Source of the DNA: JADJSS01 sp964490845
Lineage (GTDB): Bacteria > Bacteroidota > Bacteroidia > Chitinophagales > JADIYW01
Assembly: GCA_964490845.1 (NCBI GenBank)
Contig: CAZBED010000013.1
Span: forward strand, 7,374 to 71,373
Direction of reading: 5' to 3'
Length of the DNA: 64,000 nt
The notes under the pieces are model-generated. The model did no database searches. It was not told the DNA's origin and saw nothing but the letters and a program-made list of their open reading frames with translations. Positions 36,090 through 44,374 of this stretch are shown here, in pieces. Position numbers and translations under genes: made by a program. Numbering within the stretch: the first letter of the stretch is position 1; the number at the start of each line of letters is the position of its first letter.

Positions 36090-37604
36090 TTAATGAACAA
36101 TCCCTAATATACGCTGATCGTTTGTTTTTAGGATGTCTAATAATATCTCCCACAAGATATCATAAAACACGATTTCGCTTTCGTGCATGATTTGGTGGCT
36201 GTAGTTTTCTTTCAGGATGCTGTATTCTTTTTGTTTATTCAGTTCTTTGTAGTTGAAGCTTTTCTTTTCCATAATGGACAGCAGCTTGATAAATAAATTA
36301 CTTCTGGAGCCGGCGTCTTCTTTCAGGTATCGTGTTTGATACACTTTCAGCGTTTCAATTTGCTGCATCGCATTATCCAGGTCGTTTCTTCCTATATAAA
36401 ACAGGATGGAAACGATTCTTGCGGCAAGGTTGAATCCGGATTTGTCGTGGGTGGCGTTGGGTATCTCGTTGGAAAATTTGGACAAACTGAATTTGTAATT
36501 TCCATTTTTAATATAATTTTCCAGGAACTCCGTATACGCGTTGTAAATCACCCATCGTTCTTTGAGTACAGCATTCGCGTTTTTATATTGTGAAGTAGAA
36601 TGTATCTGATGGATGATATCTTTTGATTTTTCTGTTTGTTTCTGATTCAATAAGATCTTGATTTCAAATTCTTTTACTGCCAGATAACTGACACCTTTTG
36701 CAGCGGGCAGCAATGCGTAAATAAGTGAGAGCGCCTGTTCATCTTTTCTGAGGTCAAACAGGGATTTCAATTTGTAGATGTAAATGGTATTCAGGTAGTT
36801 TTCTGCCAGGATAGAGGAGTAGTATTGCTTATAATTAGCGAGAAATTCATCGCATACATCATTCATCTTAGCATTATCTCCCAGAATTTCAAAATAAAAC
36901 AACAGCGTCCGAATATAGATGAAATAAACAACCAGTGATTTGGACTCATTAACCAGTTCCATAATTTCATTAATGTGCTCGTTGATGCGTTCTTCCTTTT
37001 CTTTTTGGTTCATCTTTATATAGTGCGCCGCCAATACCACACCTGTGTATATTATCTGAGCTTTCTGTTCCAGTTCGTATTCTTTGGAATATAACTGGTA
37101 GGCTACATATTCTTCTTTGTACTTTTTTTCATCACCTGTCATGCCATAGTGGACCAGCAGTTTATAGGAATACTCCTTGAGCATATCAAAAAAGTTATTC
37201 TTCTTTGCTGTTCCATACGCTTCAATAATCAATTGGATAGAGGCATTCCTGTTTTCAGCATACCTCAATAAAATATTGCTAAGGTATAATCTGTTAACAC
37301 AGTCAAAATACGCCTTCTTACTGTTGTCGCTTTCTGCTGCATTATTGATGTCAATAAAGTAAAGTGTATTGAGGAGCCTTGTTTTAAACCTTGATTTTAG
37401 TTTCCGGTAGGTGGCGGCTTCTTTGGGTGACTGGTATAAATACATCAGGGCCTCTTCGTCAGTGTTTATCTCTCCGGATGCAATGCCATTATAAAACCGG
37501 GCAAATAAGGTATCTTTTCTGCTGATTAACGACTTATCAAATACTTCAATCTGGCTTAATTTGCGTTTATTGATGATTTGTACTAACTCTTTCAGGTTTT
37601 CCAT
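36090..37604 (-). CDS. Hypothetical all-helical 504-aa protein
   Basis: A soluble 504-aa protein with no signal peptide or membrane segment. It is predicted almost entirely helical, with paired amphipathic helices of about 34-40 residues (for example around AQIIYTGVVLAAHYIKMNQKEKEER and NLAARIVSILFYIGRNDLDNAMQQIETLK), suggesting TPR-like repeats. The first ~90 residues (VFDKSLISRKDTLFARFYNGI, KLKSRFKTRLLNTLYFID) look like a separate conserved module. I do not recognise the family. It is monocistronic, flanked on the left by a small-RNA gene and on the right by divergent promoter elements and a degenerate repeat array. A scaffold or regulatory role is possible but unsupported. Confidence 0.75.
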   Translation of the reverse strand: MENLKELVQIINKRKLSQIEVFDKSLISRKDTLFARFYNGIASGEINTDEEALMYLYQSPKEAATYRKLKSRFKTRLLNTLYFIDINNAAESDNSKKAYFDCVNRLYLSNILLRYAENRNASIQLIIEAYGTAKKNNFFDMLKEYSYKLLVHYGMTGDEKKYKEEYVAYQLYSKEYELEQKAQIIYTGVVLAAHYIKMNQKEKEERINEHINEIMELVNESKSLVVYFIYIRTLLFYFEILGDNAKMNDVCDEFLANYKQYYSSILAENYLNTIYIYKLKSLFDLRKDEQALSLIYALLPAAKGVSYLAVKEFEIKILLNQKQTEKSKDIIHQIHSTSQYKNANAVLKERWVIYNAYTEFLENYIKNGNYKFSLSKFSNEIPNATHDKSGFNLAARIVSILFYIGRNDLDNAMQQIETLKVYQTRYLKEDAGSRSNLFIKLLSIMEKKSFNYKELNKQKEYSILKENYSHQIMHESEIVFYDILWEILLDILKTNDQRILGIVH

Positions 37605-37666
37605 AACAATATTGTATTATAACTTTATACTAAGATTGCTCTTAAAATCAAATAAATTCATTGCAA

Positions 37667-37688
37667 TATTTCCACAATGGTGGAAATA
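37667..37688. promoter_or_regulatory. Perfect inverted repeat upstream of the 504-aa gene
   Basis: TATTTCCAC-AATG-GTGGAAATA, 9-bp arms around 4 nt, 62 bp before the ATG of the minus-strand gene and between the divergent promoters. It could be an operator or a leader hairpin. Confidence 0.5.
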
Positions 37689-37717
37689 AGAATGTCACAT
37701 GTACAACAAATATGCCC

Positions 37718-37748
37718 TTTGTGACCGACAATATCCAATATACCTTTA
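37718..37748 (+). promoter_or_regulatory. Candidate promoter of the repeat-array transcript
   Basis: TTTG at 37718-37721, a 19-nt spacer, then TACCTTTA at 37741-37748, one base from the -7 consensus TANNTTTG. It would drive a rightward transcript over the small ORF and the degenerate repeats to a hairpin at 38269. Confidence 0.5.
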
Positions 37749-37766
37749 CATCATCAAACGCGAGAA

Positions 37767-37976
37767 ATGAATTGTACTTGTTTGGATATTAAAAAAAAGG
37801 GCGCAATCAGGTACGATTCATTTCCCGAAAGAAATAAAAACATGAAAATAAGTACCCATAATAAAGAGAATATAAAAACCCAGTTGAGAGAGGAACGTAT
37901 TTTTTTGATAATGAATCAATTAAAACCATTGGCTATGTTGACAATTATCACAGACGATGGAGTTGGGCGGCATTAA
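37767..37976 (+). CDS. Possible small protein, 69 aa
   Basis: An ATG-initiated frame about a dozen bases after the predicted transcription start at ~37754. The product is Lys/Asn-rich with a Cys pair near the N terminus (MNCTCLD) and no recognisable motif, signal or membrane helix. Its position at the head of the repeat-array transcript is the main reason to keep it; composition alone would not support it. It ends 9 bp before the first repeat unit. It may be translated, a leader peptide, or chance. Confidence 0.3.
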   Translation: MNCTCLDIKKKGAIRYDSFPERNKNMKISTHNKENIKTQLREERIFLIMNQLKPLAMLTIITDDGVGRH

Positions 37977-37985
37977 TGTAACCCG

Positions 37986-38241
37986 AGTCTAGGAACATAA
38001 AGGCCCCCAACTCTTAGTCTTTAATCAAAAAACCAACCTAAACGCAAAAAAATAAAAAACCGGAGAACCTAAGTCTGGAAACATAAACACCCAACCCCCT
38101 GATTTAGAACTCCAAACCCGACCCAGGTCTAGAAACATAGAAACCCAAAAAACTGAGTGCAGAACATAAAAACCCGCTAATGTTCTAAACTAGAAAACCC
38201 GACAGATGCTGAGACAAAGAGCATAAATTCCCTGACTGCAT
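37986..38241 (+). repeat. Degenerate tandem repeat, about nine units of 25-30 bp
   Basis: Units begin near 37986, 38016, 38044, 38072, 38101, 38126, 38156, 38183 and 38212. The consensus is close to AGTCTAGAAACATAAAAACCC followed by 5-9 variable bases. Units 1, 4, 6 and 7 are well preserved, for example AGTCTGGAAACATAAACACC at 38072 and GGTCTAGAAACATAGAAACC at 38126; units 2, 3, 5, 8 and 9 are degraded and keep mainly the ATAAAAACCC half. The rightward strand is complementary to the predicted small RNA at 36021. There is no alternation of conserved and unique blocks, so it is not a CRISPR. Unit boundaries were read by eye. Confidence 0.65.
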
Positions 38242-38268
38242 AGTAAATACATCTCCTCTGTCATTTTT

Positions 38269-38300
38269 GAAGCCGGCTAATCCAGCCAGCTTCAGCTTTT
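38269..38300 (+). terminator. Hairpin after the repeat array
   Basis: GAAGCCGGCT-AATCC-AGCCAGCTTC, a 10-bp stem with one mismatch, followed by AGCTTTT. It could end a rightward transcript of the array before the secreted-protein gene. Confidence 0.5.
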
Positions 38301-38331
38301 AACTGATGGTCAGACATTAAAATTAATTACT

Positions 38332-38892
38332 ATGAAAAAGACAATCTATTTAATCCTTTTCCTTTCCTTATCCAATTTTATGAAAGCACAGGTTTTGTTT
38401 TCTTTTGTTGGTGTCGGAACGGAACACGATGCTATGAAACATATGGAGACGGTATCTTCCGATGAAGAGAATATCGCCGCCGGATATCAATTTTATTCTG
38501 ATAAATTAGGTGATACGCTCCTCTTGTCCGTTACAGGGCATGAAAGTATCATCCGGAAACTGACGTTTAACGGAAAGAAAAATAAATGTGATTTTGACCA
38601 GGTAAATATTCCCAATTGCGGCGCCTGTTCTGAAAAACAGCTGAACGTTATTCTAAATGACAGAAAGATGCAATGGAGAGAAGTGTCAAAAGATGAGTAT
38701 TGGTCGGATGTTGAACATAAAACCATCCTGATGGTAACTTACGATGAAAATAATATATGTACGGTTCTGACGTTTAAGGAATCAACTATGGAAAAAGATG
38801 AATACCTCGGCATATATCAAAAGCATAATTCAGATTACACTACTGCAGACTATGCATTCCGCGCGAAGAAAGGCGCTGATCTCCCTAAATAA
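38332..38892 (+). CDS. Hypothetical secreted protein
   Basis: A 186-aa protein with a signal peptide ending near NFMKAQV. The mature part has two close cysteines in NCGACSEKQL, an MQWREVSKDEYWSDV segment and a C-terminal Asp/Ala/Lys-rich tail. I do not recognise the family. A terminator follows directly, so it is monocistronic unless the array transcript reads into it. Function unknown. Confidence 0.7.
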   Translation: MKKTIYLILFLSLSNFMKAQVLFSFVGVGTEHDAMKHMETVSSDEENIAAGYQFYSDKLGDTLLLSVTGHESIIRKLTFNGKKNKCDFDQVNIPNCGACSEKQLNVILNDRKMQWREVSKDEYWSDVEHKTILMVTYDENNICTVLTFKESTMEKDEYLGIYQKHNSDYTTADYAFRAKKGADLPK

Positions 38893-38911
38893 ATTCATAA
38901 AGAAGAATAGG

Positions 38912-38938
38912 AAGCTGACTTTTTAGTCAGCTTTTTTT
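38912..38938 (+). terminator. Rho-independent terminator
   Basis: An 8-bp stem (AAGCTGAC / GTCAGCTT) with a 6-nt loop followed by six T residues, 19 bp after the secreted-protein stop. Its T-run overlaps the stop of the convergent phosphoesterase gene. Confidence 0.85.
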
Positions 38939-40211
38939 ATGCCTTTACCAGCTCAAAAACAGTGATTTCCGGAGAAATACCCAGGCGGCCCGGATAACCA
39001 AGAAAACCGGCGCCCCGGTTAACATACAAATGTTGCTCCTCACTTTTATACAAGCCCGCCCAGTGCGGATAGACATACTTCGACGGACTCCATTTGATAT
39101 TTAACATAGGAATTTCCACTCCGAACTGAAATCCATGAGTATGTCCGCTGAAGGTGGCATGAATGTTTCTGTAATGCGATAATTGCGAAACTTCTTTGTC
39201 CCAGTGCGACGGGTCGTGTGATAAGAGTAACTGTATGTCGGCATTTTCAGCGCCGGAATAAGCTTTTTCCAGATTGCCGAAAGAACCAAACCTCAGCGTA
39301 TGGCCAATGTACTGTACACCAATGATGGCTAATTTTTTACCATTTTTTTCCAGTATCCTGTGTTCATCCATCAGCAAATCCCAGCCCAGTTCGTCTCTTT
39401 GAATACGAAGGAGTTCATTAAAATTGTCTTTCATCATCTTGTCAGTGTCCCATTTTACATACATGCCGTAATCGTGGTTTCCTAAAATGGAATAGACTTT
39501 GTCTTTGGCTTTTATACCTTTAAGAATGGAAATATAGGGTTTAGCTTCTTCCACCGCATAATTCACCAAATCACCGGTAAAAAAAACAAGATCCGCTTCT
39601 TCATCATTGACCAGCCTGACAATTTTCTTTATCGCGGTGCTATCCGCAAAACTACCGACATGTAAATCTGAAATCTGGACAATTTTAGTGTTTTTCCATT
39701 CTTCCGGCAGATTAGGAATAGGGAGTTTAATCTTTCTTTTCTGATAATTATAAGCACCCCGTACAATTCCGTAAAAAAATGCGCCAAAAGTTGCGGAGCC
39801 GACAATAAGTCCCACACGGCTGAAAAATTGCAGGCGGGATATGCCGTTAGCCTGTATTTTCGGGTCGGCAGTAGTACCAAATAAGTTGAAGGCATAACGA
39901 AATAAACGAAGTATGTCATCAATCAGTAAAAACGGTATGATGAGCAGTTTGCCGACAAATACGGCCTGTGCTATACCCATAATAAAAATCTTGCTCCAGC
40001 CGTGCCAGTTGGTAAATCCTTTGGTGAGTAAGATGGCCAGGGCAATATAGGTAACGGAGGATAGTGTCCAGTAAATCGCGTATGCAATGCGTTGGGTGGC
40101 TGGTTTTGAAACGGAAAATGATGTTTTGAGCGACTGAAACACATAAATATCTACTGCAATCGTGATTAGCAGCGGCAAAAGCATCCAGGCAGGGTTAAAT
40201 CGATTATTCAT
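38937..40211 (-). CDS. Membrane-anchored metallophosphoesterase
   Basis: A 424-aa protein with four N-terminal hydrophobic helices (within residues ~1-165) and a C-terminal calcineurin-like phosphoesterase domain. The dimetal motifs are in order: VQISDLHVGS, FFTGDLVN, LGNHDYG, LLSHDPSHWD and FSGHTHGFQFG. Such YaeI/YkuE-type enzymes often act on lipid-linked phosphates such as UDP-diacylglucosamine; the substrate here is not established. It is monocistronic and divergent from the di-haem peroxidase gene. Confidence 0.9.
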   Translation of the reverse strand: MNNRFNPAWMLLPLLITIAVDIYVFQSLKTSFSVSKPATQRIAYAIYWTLSSVTYIALAILLTKGFTNWHGWSKIFIMGIAQAVFVGKLLIIPFLLIDDILRLFRYAFNLFGTTADPKIQANGISRLQFFSRVGLIVGSATFGAFFYGIVRGAYNYQKRKIKLPIPNLPEEWKNTKIVQISDLHVGSFADSTAIKKIVRLVNDEEADLVFFTGDLVNYAVEEAKPYISILKGIKAKDKVYSILGNHDYGMYVKWDTDKMMKDNFNELLRIQRDELGWDLLMDEHRILEKNGKKLAIIGVQYIGHTLRFGSFGNLEKAYSGAENADIQLLLSHDPSHWDKEVSQLSHYRNIHATFSGHTHGFQFGVEIPMLNIKWSPSKYVYPHWAGLYKSEEQHLYVNRGAGFLGYPGRLGISPEITVFELVKA

Positions 40212-40268
40212 ACAAAGTTCAACAATGAAACGTAATATAAGTTGTAAATTGAGTGCGAATTTAAGGGA

Positions 40269-42119
40269 ATGTCTTACAGAAAAGAAAATAAAAAATGGGT
40301 ATTTCTTGTTTTGGTGGCTTGCAGTCTGGTTTTAACGCTTCAGACCGCTTTTTCAGATAAAAAGACCCCATTGGAACTCACCCAAAGTTTCTGCCTGGAG
40401 AATATAAAGTTGTTCCAGGCGCAATTAGACACATTCCAAAACCTGGGACAACAGAAAGCTGACCGGAAGTTGATGATTCAGCGGTTTAAAAAAGTCCGGA
40501 TAGCTTTTAAGCGATTTGAATTCCTTTTGGAATATATGGACAACCGGAGGTATCCGTTTTTTAATGGGGTGAATGCCATAGAAATGGATGACGGCTATAA
40601 TCCTAATGCCAAACCGGAAGGATTACAGGTTATCGAAATGGAATTGGATTCTGACAGTCTGGATTCTGACAGGATTGTTTTTCTGACAAAACAACTGAAA
40701 TACAGGGCACTTTCCTTTTATCTATACCTGAAAGATGCCAGAATGAGAGACACTTATATTTTTGAATCGCTCCGCTTTCATCTTATCAGGATTGAAACAC
40801 TCAATCTGGTGGCTTTTGATTCCCCGCAAATCAGGAATAATGTAGCGGAAATAAAAACAGCATTAGAGTCTATTCGTGCGGTACTGGCTTTTTATAATGA
40901 GAATCATCAAAAAAGCGCAATCAGTAAACTGCAAACCGATATTTCGGCAGCCATCGTTTATTTGTCATCGCGGAATTTTTTGACATTTGACAGACTGTAT
41001 TTTATAAAAAAATACATACAGCCTGTAACAGGGCAGCTAATAAATGTTCAACAGCAACTTGCCATTCCGTATTTAGAGGAAAGCAACAAATTATTCAGGG
41101 TAGTTAATTTAAAATCTGCCACTATCTATGACTCCGCTTTCTTGAATCCCAAGTTTTTTGCTCAGGATAAGTACTACAAGGATAACCCGTTATATGCTGA
41201 CCTGGGAAAGAAATTGTTTTATGATAAACGGCTATCGGCAGACGGCAGTATGAGCTGCGGTACCTGCCATCAGCCGCAAAATTTTTTCGCGGATAAATTG
41301 CCGGCAGCGATTACCAATGTAACAGGGGAGTTCCAGAAGCGAAACACGCCTTCTTTGATGAATGTGGCCTTTCAGGCATCTTATTTTTACGACTTCTCAG
41401 CATTAACAATGGAAAGCCAGGTGGACCATGTTGTGGTGAATCCAAAAGAATTTAATCACAATTATGATGACATCCTGAAGCGTATAATCAGCGATACTCA
41501 GTATGTCCGTATGTTTACTGCTGCTTTTCCCGAGTTTAAACAAGATGCAGTCTCCATTTATGGTATCAATACCTGCATTTCGGAATTTGAACGCAAAATG
41601 ATTTTTCTGAATTCTCCGTTTGATAAATACATGCGTGGACAAACCGCTTCGCTTAACGCTGCTGTAAAACGAGGGTTTAATCTGTTTATGGGAAAAGCGC
41701 AATGTGGATCCTGTCATTTCGCACCAACTTATTTCGGATTGACACCTCCGTTTTTTGGTACGTCAGAATCAGAGGTGTTGGGTGTTACAAAAACATTTGA
41801 TACCATCCATCCGGTATTGGATGATGATATCGGACGGTATAAAAATTTTGAGATTGACCAGTTTAAATTTTCGTTTAAGACATCTACTGTCAGAAATACT
41901 CAATTAACCGCGCCTTACATGCACAACGGAGCTTTTAAAACACTCGAAGAAGTGATAGAATTCTACAACAGTGGTGGTGGTGCTGGAATGAAACTGAATG
42001 TGCCGAATCAATCCTTGCCGGCTGACCGCTTGAATTTATCCGGACAGGATAAGAAGGATATTATTTCTTTCATCAATGCACTGACGGATACAACGGGGAT
42101 GTCGCGTTTCAGGTTGTAA
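40269..42119 (+). CDS. Di-haem cytochrome c peroxidase with a helical N-terminal domain
   Basis: A 616-aa exported protein. After a signal anchor (~10-28), residues ~30-280 form a helical domain with no haem motif, possibly imelysin-like. The C-terminal ~310 residues are a MauG/cytochrome c peroxidase domain with two CxxCH sites: SCGTCHQPQNFF and QCGSCHFAPTYF. Its RNTPSLMNVAF and TAPYMHNGAFKTLEEVIEFY motifs mark this family. It would reduce peroxide or oxidise a periplasmic partner using cytochrome electrons. A small haem-binding protein is encoded 0.75 kb away. The extra N-terminal domain roughly doubles the normal length. Confidence 0.88.
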   Translation: MSYRKENKKWVFLVLVACSLVLTLQTAFSDKKTPLELTQSFCLENIKLFQAQLDTFQNLGQQKADRKLMIQRFKKVRIAFKRFEFLLEYMDNRRYPFFNGVNAIEMDDGYNPNAKPEGLQVIEMELDSDSLDSDRIVFLTKQLKYRALSFYLYLKDARMRDTYIFESLRFHLIRIETLNLVAFDSPQIRNNVAEIKTALESIRAVLAFYNENHQKSAISKLQTDISAAIVYLSSRNFLTFDRLYFIKKYIQPVTGQLINVQQQLAIPYLEESNKLFRVVNLKSATIYDSAFLNPKFFAQDKYYKDNPLYADLGKKLFYDKRLSADGSMSCGTCHQPQNFFADKLPAAITNVTGEFQKRNTPSLMNVAFQASYFYDFSALTMESQVDHVVVNPKEFNHNYDDILKRIISDTQYVRMFTAAFPEFKQDAVSIYGINTCISEFERKMIFLNSPFDKYMRGQTASLNAAVKRGFNLFMGKAQCGSCHFAPTYFGLTPPFFGTSESEVLGVTKTFDTIHPVLDDDIGRYKNFEIDQFKFSFKTSTVRNTQLTAPYMHNGAFKTLEEVIEFYNSGGGAGMKLNVPNQSLPADRLNLSGQDKKDIISFINALTDTTGMSRFRL

Positions 42120-42128
42120 TGGCTGCAT

Positions 42129-42791
42129 TTATTTCTTTCTGGTAAATAATGCCAGCAGCGATTTTCCTTTAAATAGATACAGCATTTTTGATGCTATTTT
42201 GTAGCCTGTTGCGGAAGCAAGCGCCTTCAGGAAATCCGGTTCGATAGACCGTTTTTTACAGGCGATTTTTGTCGTTATGATATTCTCGAAAGCTAATTGA
42301 GTATTATCTATGTAGATGCTGGCGTTAAATGAATTACAATCCGTATTTCCGCTGACGGTATTGTTTTTGATGTCAAACTGCAAATAGGCTTTTTGGACGG
42401 AAAATGTTTTTATGCCGTCCTTCATTTTTAATTTATATAATAACCAGGTACTGCTGTCTGTTACAGGCAGGCTTGGCTTTTCAGCGCTGACAATAGAGGT
42501 GTCTTTCTTGATTTTTGATTTTATTTCACTTAATATATATTTTGTTGAAAAAGTGGAATCAGCGGTTAGTATCTCTACCAGCAAACAATATTCATAACCC
42601 TCTTTGTACTTAAACCCTTCAATGGTGTGTGGGAATGTTTTCCATTCACCTGTTGGTTCATCCCGTGTCAGCAGGCATTTTACAGTATCGCAATCTGTTA
42701 GTTTGTCCGCCACATATAACACTTTCAGGTAAGAAATGGAATAGCCATCCACTAAGAAAAAAACGGCCAACAGTAAAAACAGATGTCTCAT
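42129..42791 (-). CDS. DUF4377 + META domain protein
   Basis: A 220-aa exported protein with a signal peptide (residues 1-17), a DUF4377 module (residues ~25-75, LYVADKLTDCDTVKCLLTR, GEWKTFPHTIEGFKYKEGYEYCLLV) and a C-terminal META/HslJ-like domain (~135-205, QFDIKNNTVSGNTDCNSFNASIYI, TTKIACKKRSIEPDFLKALA). META proteins are associated with envelope stress; the molecular function is unknown. The gene is convergent with the peroxidase gene (9-bp gap) and divergent from the haem-binding protein. Confidence 0.8.
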   Translation of the reverse strand: MRHLFLLLAVFFLVDGYSISYLKVLYVADKLTDCDTVKCLLTRDEPTGEWKTFPHTIEGFKYKEGYEYCLLVEILTADSTFSTKYILSEIKSKIKKDTSIVSAEKPSLPVTDSSTWLLYKLKMKDGIKTFSVQKAYLQFDIKNNTVSGNTDCNSFNASIYIDNTQLAFENIITTKIACKKRSIEPDFLKALASATGYKIASKMLYLFKGKSLLALFTRKK

Positions 42792-42872
42792 TCGGGTAAA
42801 GTTAAAAATTTTTAATGAGCAGGATTGTATTTTGTCTGCTAATGTGCTAAATTGTAAATCATAAAAAAGGTT

Positions 42873-43316
42873 ATGCGTAGGAAAATCTTATTAAGTATAT
42901 TACTGGTGCTGATAGTGATTCAGTTTTTTCATCCTTCAAAAAATCAAAGTACAGAATTGTTGTCAACCGATATTACAAAAGTGCACAATGTGCCTGAAAC
43001 CGTAATGACGATTCTAAAAACATCCTGTTACGATTGTCACAGTAATAATACCGTATATCCCTGGTACAACAATATACAACCAGTTGCATGGTGGCTGAAT
43101 AATCACGTAAAGGAAGGGAAAGAACATCTGAATTTTTCAGATTTTGGATCTTATTCCGAAAAAAAAGCAAAACACAAACTTCAGGAGGTTAAAGAAGTTA
43201 TTGAAGAAAATGAAATGCCGTTAACGAGTTATACGATTATACACCGGGATGCCCAATTGAATGATGCGCAAAAAAAACAAGTGATAGATTGGGTGAACAG
43301 CACCGGCGTCAAGTAA
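42873..43316 (+). CDS. Haem-binding domain protein
   Basis: A 147-aa protein with an N-terminal signal anchor (residues ~4-20) and a CxxCH haem c site in TSCYDCHSNNTVYPWYNNIQPVAWWL, the pattern of the Haem_bd domain found beside cytochrome peroxidases. The C terminus (NEMPLTSYTIIHRDAQLNDAQKKQVIDWV) matches the end of this family. It would act in periplasmic electron transfer. It is a likely partner of the peroxidase encoded 0.75 kb upstream on the same strand, though the intervening gene is on the other strand. Confidence 0.88.
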   Translation: MRRKILLSILLVLIVIQFFHPSKNQSTELLSTDITKVHNVPETVMTILKTSCYDCHSNNTVYPWYNNIQPVAWWLNNHVKEGKEHLNFSDFGSYSEKKAKHKLQEVKEVIEENEMPLTSYTIIHRDAQLNDAQKKQVIDWVNSTGVK

Positions 43317-43327
43317 CGGTTTAGTGC

Positions 43328-44302
43328 TCAAAAGTTACGCAAGACCAGGTAATCTACTAATTGTTTAAGTACTTCTTTTTTGTCATCGGGCAGGCGGAGT
43401 TGTGCTAATGCCTGCAGCGATTGCTCTGTGTAAAAATTACGTTGTTCCAGTCCAAAAGACCTGATATTGTATTCTTCAAAAATGGAAAGTACTTTAGTTA
43501 CTTTTTCAGTATTATCAATATTGTCATTTTCAATCAGTTGGTCAAGTCGGCGATCATTTTGTTTTGCGCTAATTCTTTTCGCTTCAATCAGCAGTAATGT
43601 TTTTTTATTTTGAATAATATCACCGCCGGGTTGTTTGCCTACCAGTTTTTCATCGCCGTAGCAGTCAAGAATATCATCTTGAATCTGAAATCCAATGCCG
43701 AGGTTTTCAGCATATTGGTATAGTAAATCCGCATCATTATCGTTTGCACCTCCGAGTATCGCTCCAATCTTCATACTGGCGGCCAGTAATACAGCCGTTT
43801 TTAAACGTATCATTTCAATATATTCCTCATGAGATACGGTTTCCTGTGTTTCAAAATCGATGTCGTATTGCTGTCCTTCACAAACTTCGATGGCCGTTTG
43901 GGTGTAAAGTTCCACTATTTTCTTGAAGTAGCATTCATCCACTTTGCTCAGGCATTGATATGCTTTTATCAGCAAGGTATCACCGCTAAGAATAGCCGTA
44001 TTCAGGTTATATTTTTCGTGTACCGTGACAAATCCCCTTCGTACCGGAGCCTTGTCCATCACATCATCATGTATCAGGGTGAAATTGTGAAAGTATTCTA
44101 TAGATAATGCCGCAGGAAGTGCTGATTCCGCATTGCCACCAAACAACTCATGAGCTAAAAGCAGCAGGGTAGGGCGCAACCGTTTTCCGCCGATTTCAAG
44201 GAAGTAATTACACGGTTCATATAAATTGGCAGGGGCACCGGCCAGCCTGTTCTCCTGTAAATGTTGAATGAATAGTTCTCTTAATGCTTCAATGGAGCGC
44301 AT
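43328..44302 (-). CDS. Polyprenyl synthetase
   Basis: A 324-aa trans-isoprenyl diphosphate synthase. The two Asp-rich motifs are LIHDDVMDKAPVRRG (first, DDxxD) and QIQDDILDCYGD (second); GKRLRP and the GxQ-type KTLLLIEA stretch are also present. It would elongate allylic diphosphates with IPP; chain length cannot be fixed, but octaprenyl or farnesyl/geranylgeranyl products are typical for the phylum. It is monocistronic and divergent from the TetR-like/AarF pair. Confidence 0.92.
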   Translation of the reverse strand: MRSIEALRELFIQHLQENRLAGAPANLYEPCNYFLEIGGKRLRPTLLLLAHELFGGNAESALPAALSIEYFHNFTLIHDDVMDKAPVRRGFVTVHEKYNLNTAILSGDTLLIKAYQCLSKVDECYFKKIVELYTQTAIEVCEGQQYDIDFETQETVSHEEYIEMIRLKTAVLLAASMKIGAILGGANDNDADLLYQYAENLGIGFQIQDDILDCYGDEKLVGKQPGGDIIQNKKTLLLIEAKRISAKQNDRRLDQLIENDNIDNTEKVTKVLSIFEEYNIRSFGLEQRNFYTEQSLQALAQLRLPDDKKEVLKQLVDYLVLRNF

Positions 44303-44374
44303 AGATTAACAATTTCTAACAAAAATAAGTGATTTAATAGAACTAATTTTAGAATCCGGCATTATATTATCAAA

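Larger units (their letters stand above)
37605..38331. other. 727-bp intergenic region with divergent promoters and degenerate array
   Basis: Between the 504-aa gene and the secreted protein gene. From left to right it holds an inverted repeat (37667), a rightward promoter (37718), a doubtful 69-aa ORF, about nine degenerate repeat units (37986-38241) and a hairpin (38269). No other gene is seen. Confidence 0.7.

Noticed and set aside
37986..38241. Degenerate CRISPR array
   Set aside because: Units are contiguous with no unique spacers of constant length, and conservation declines within each unit rather than alternating.
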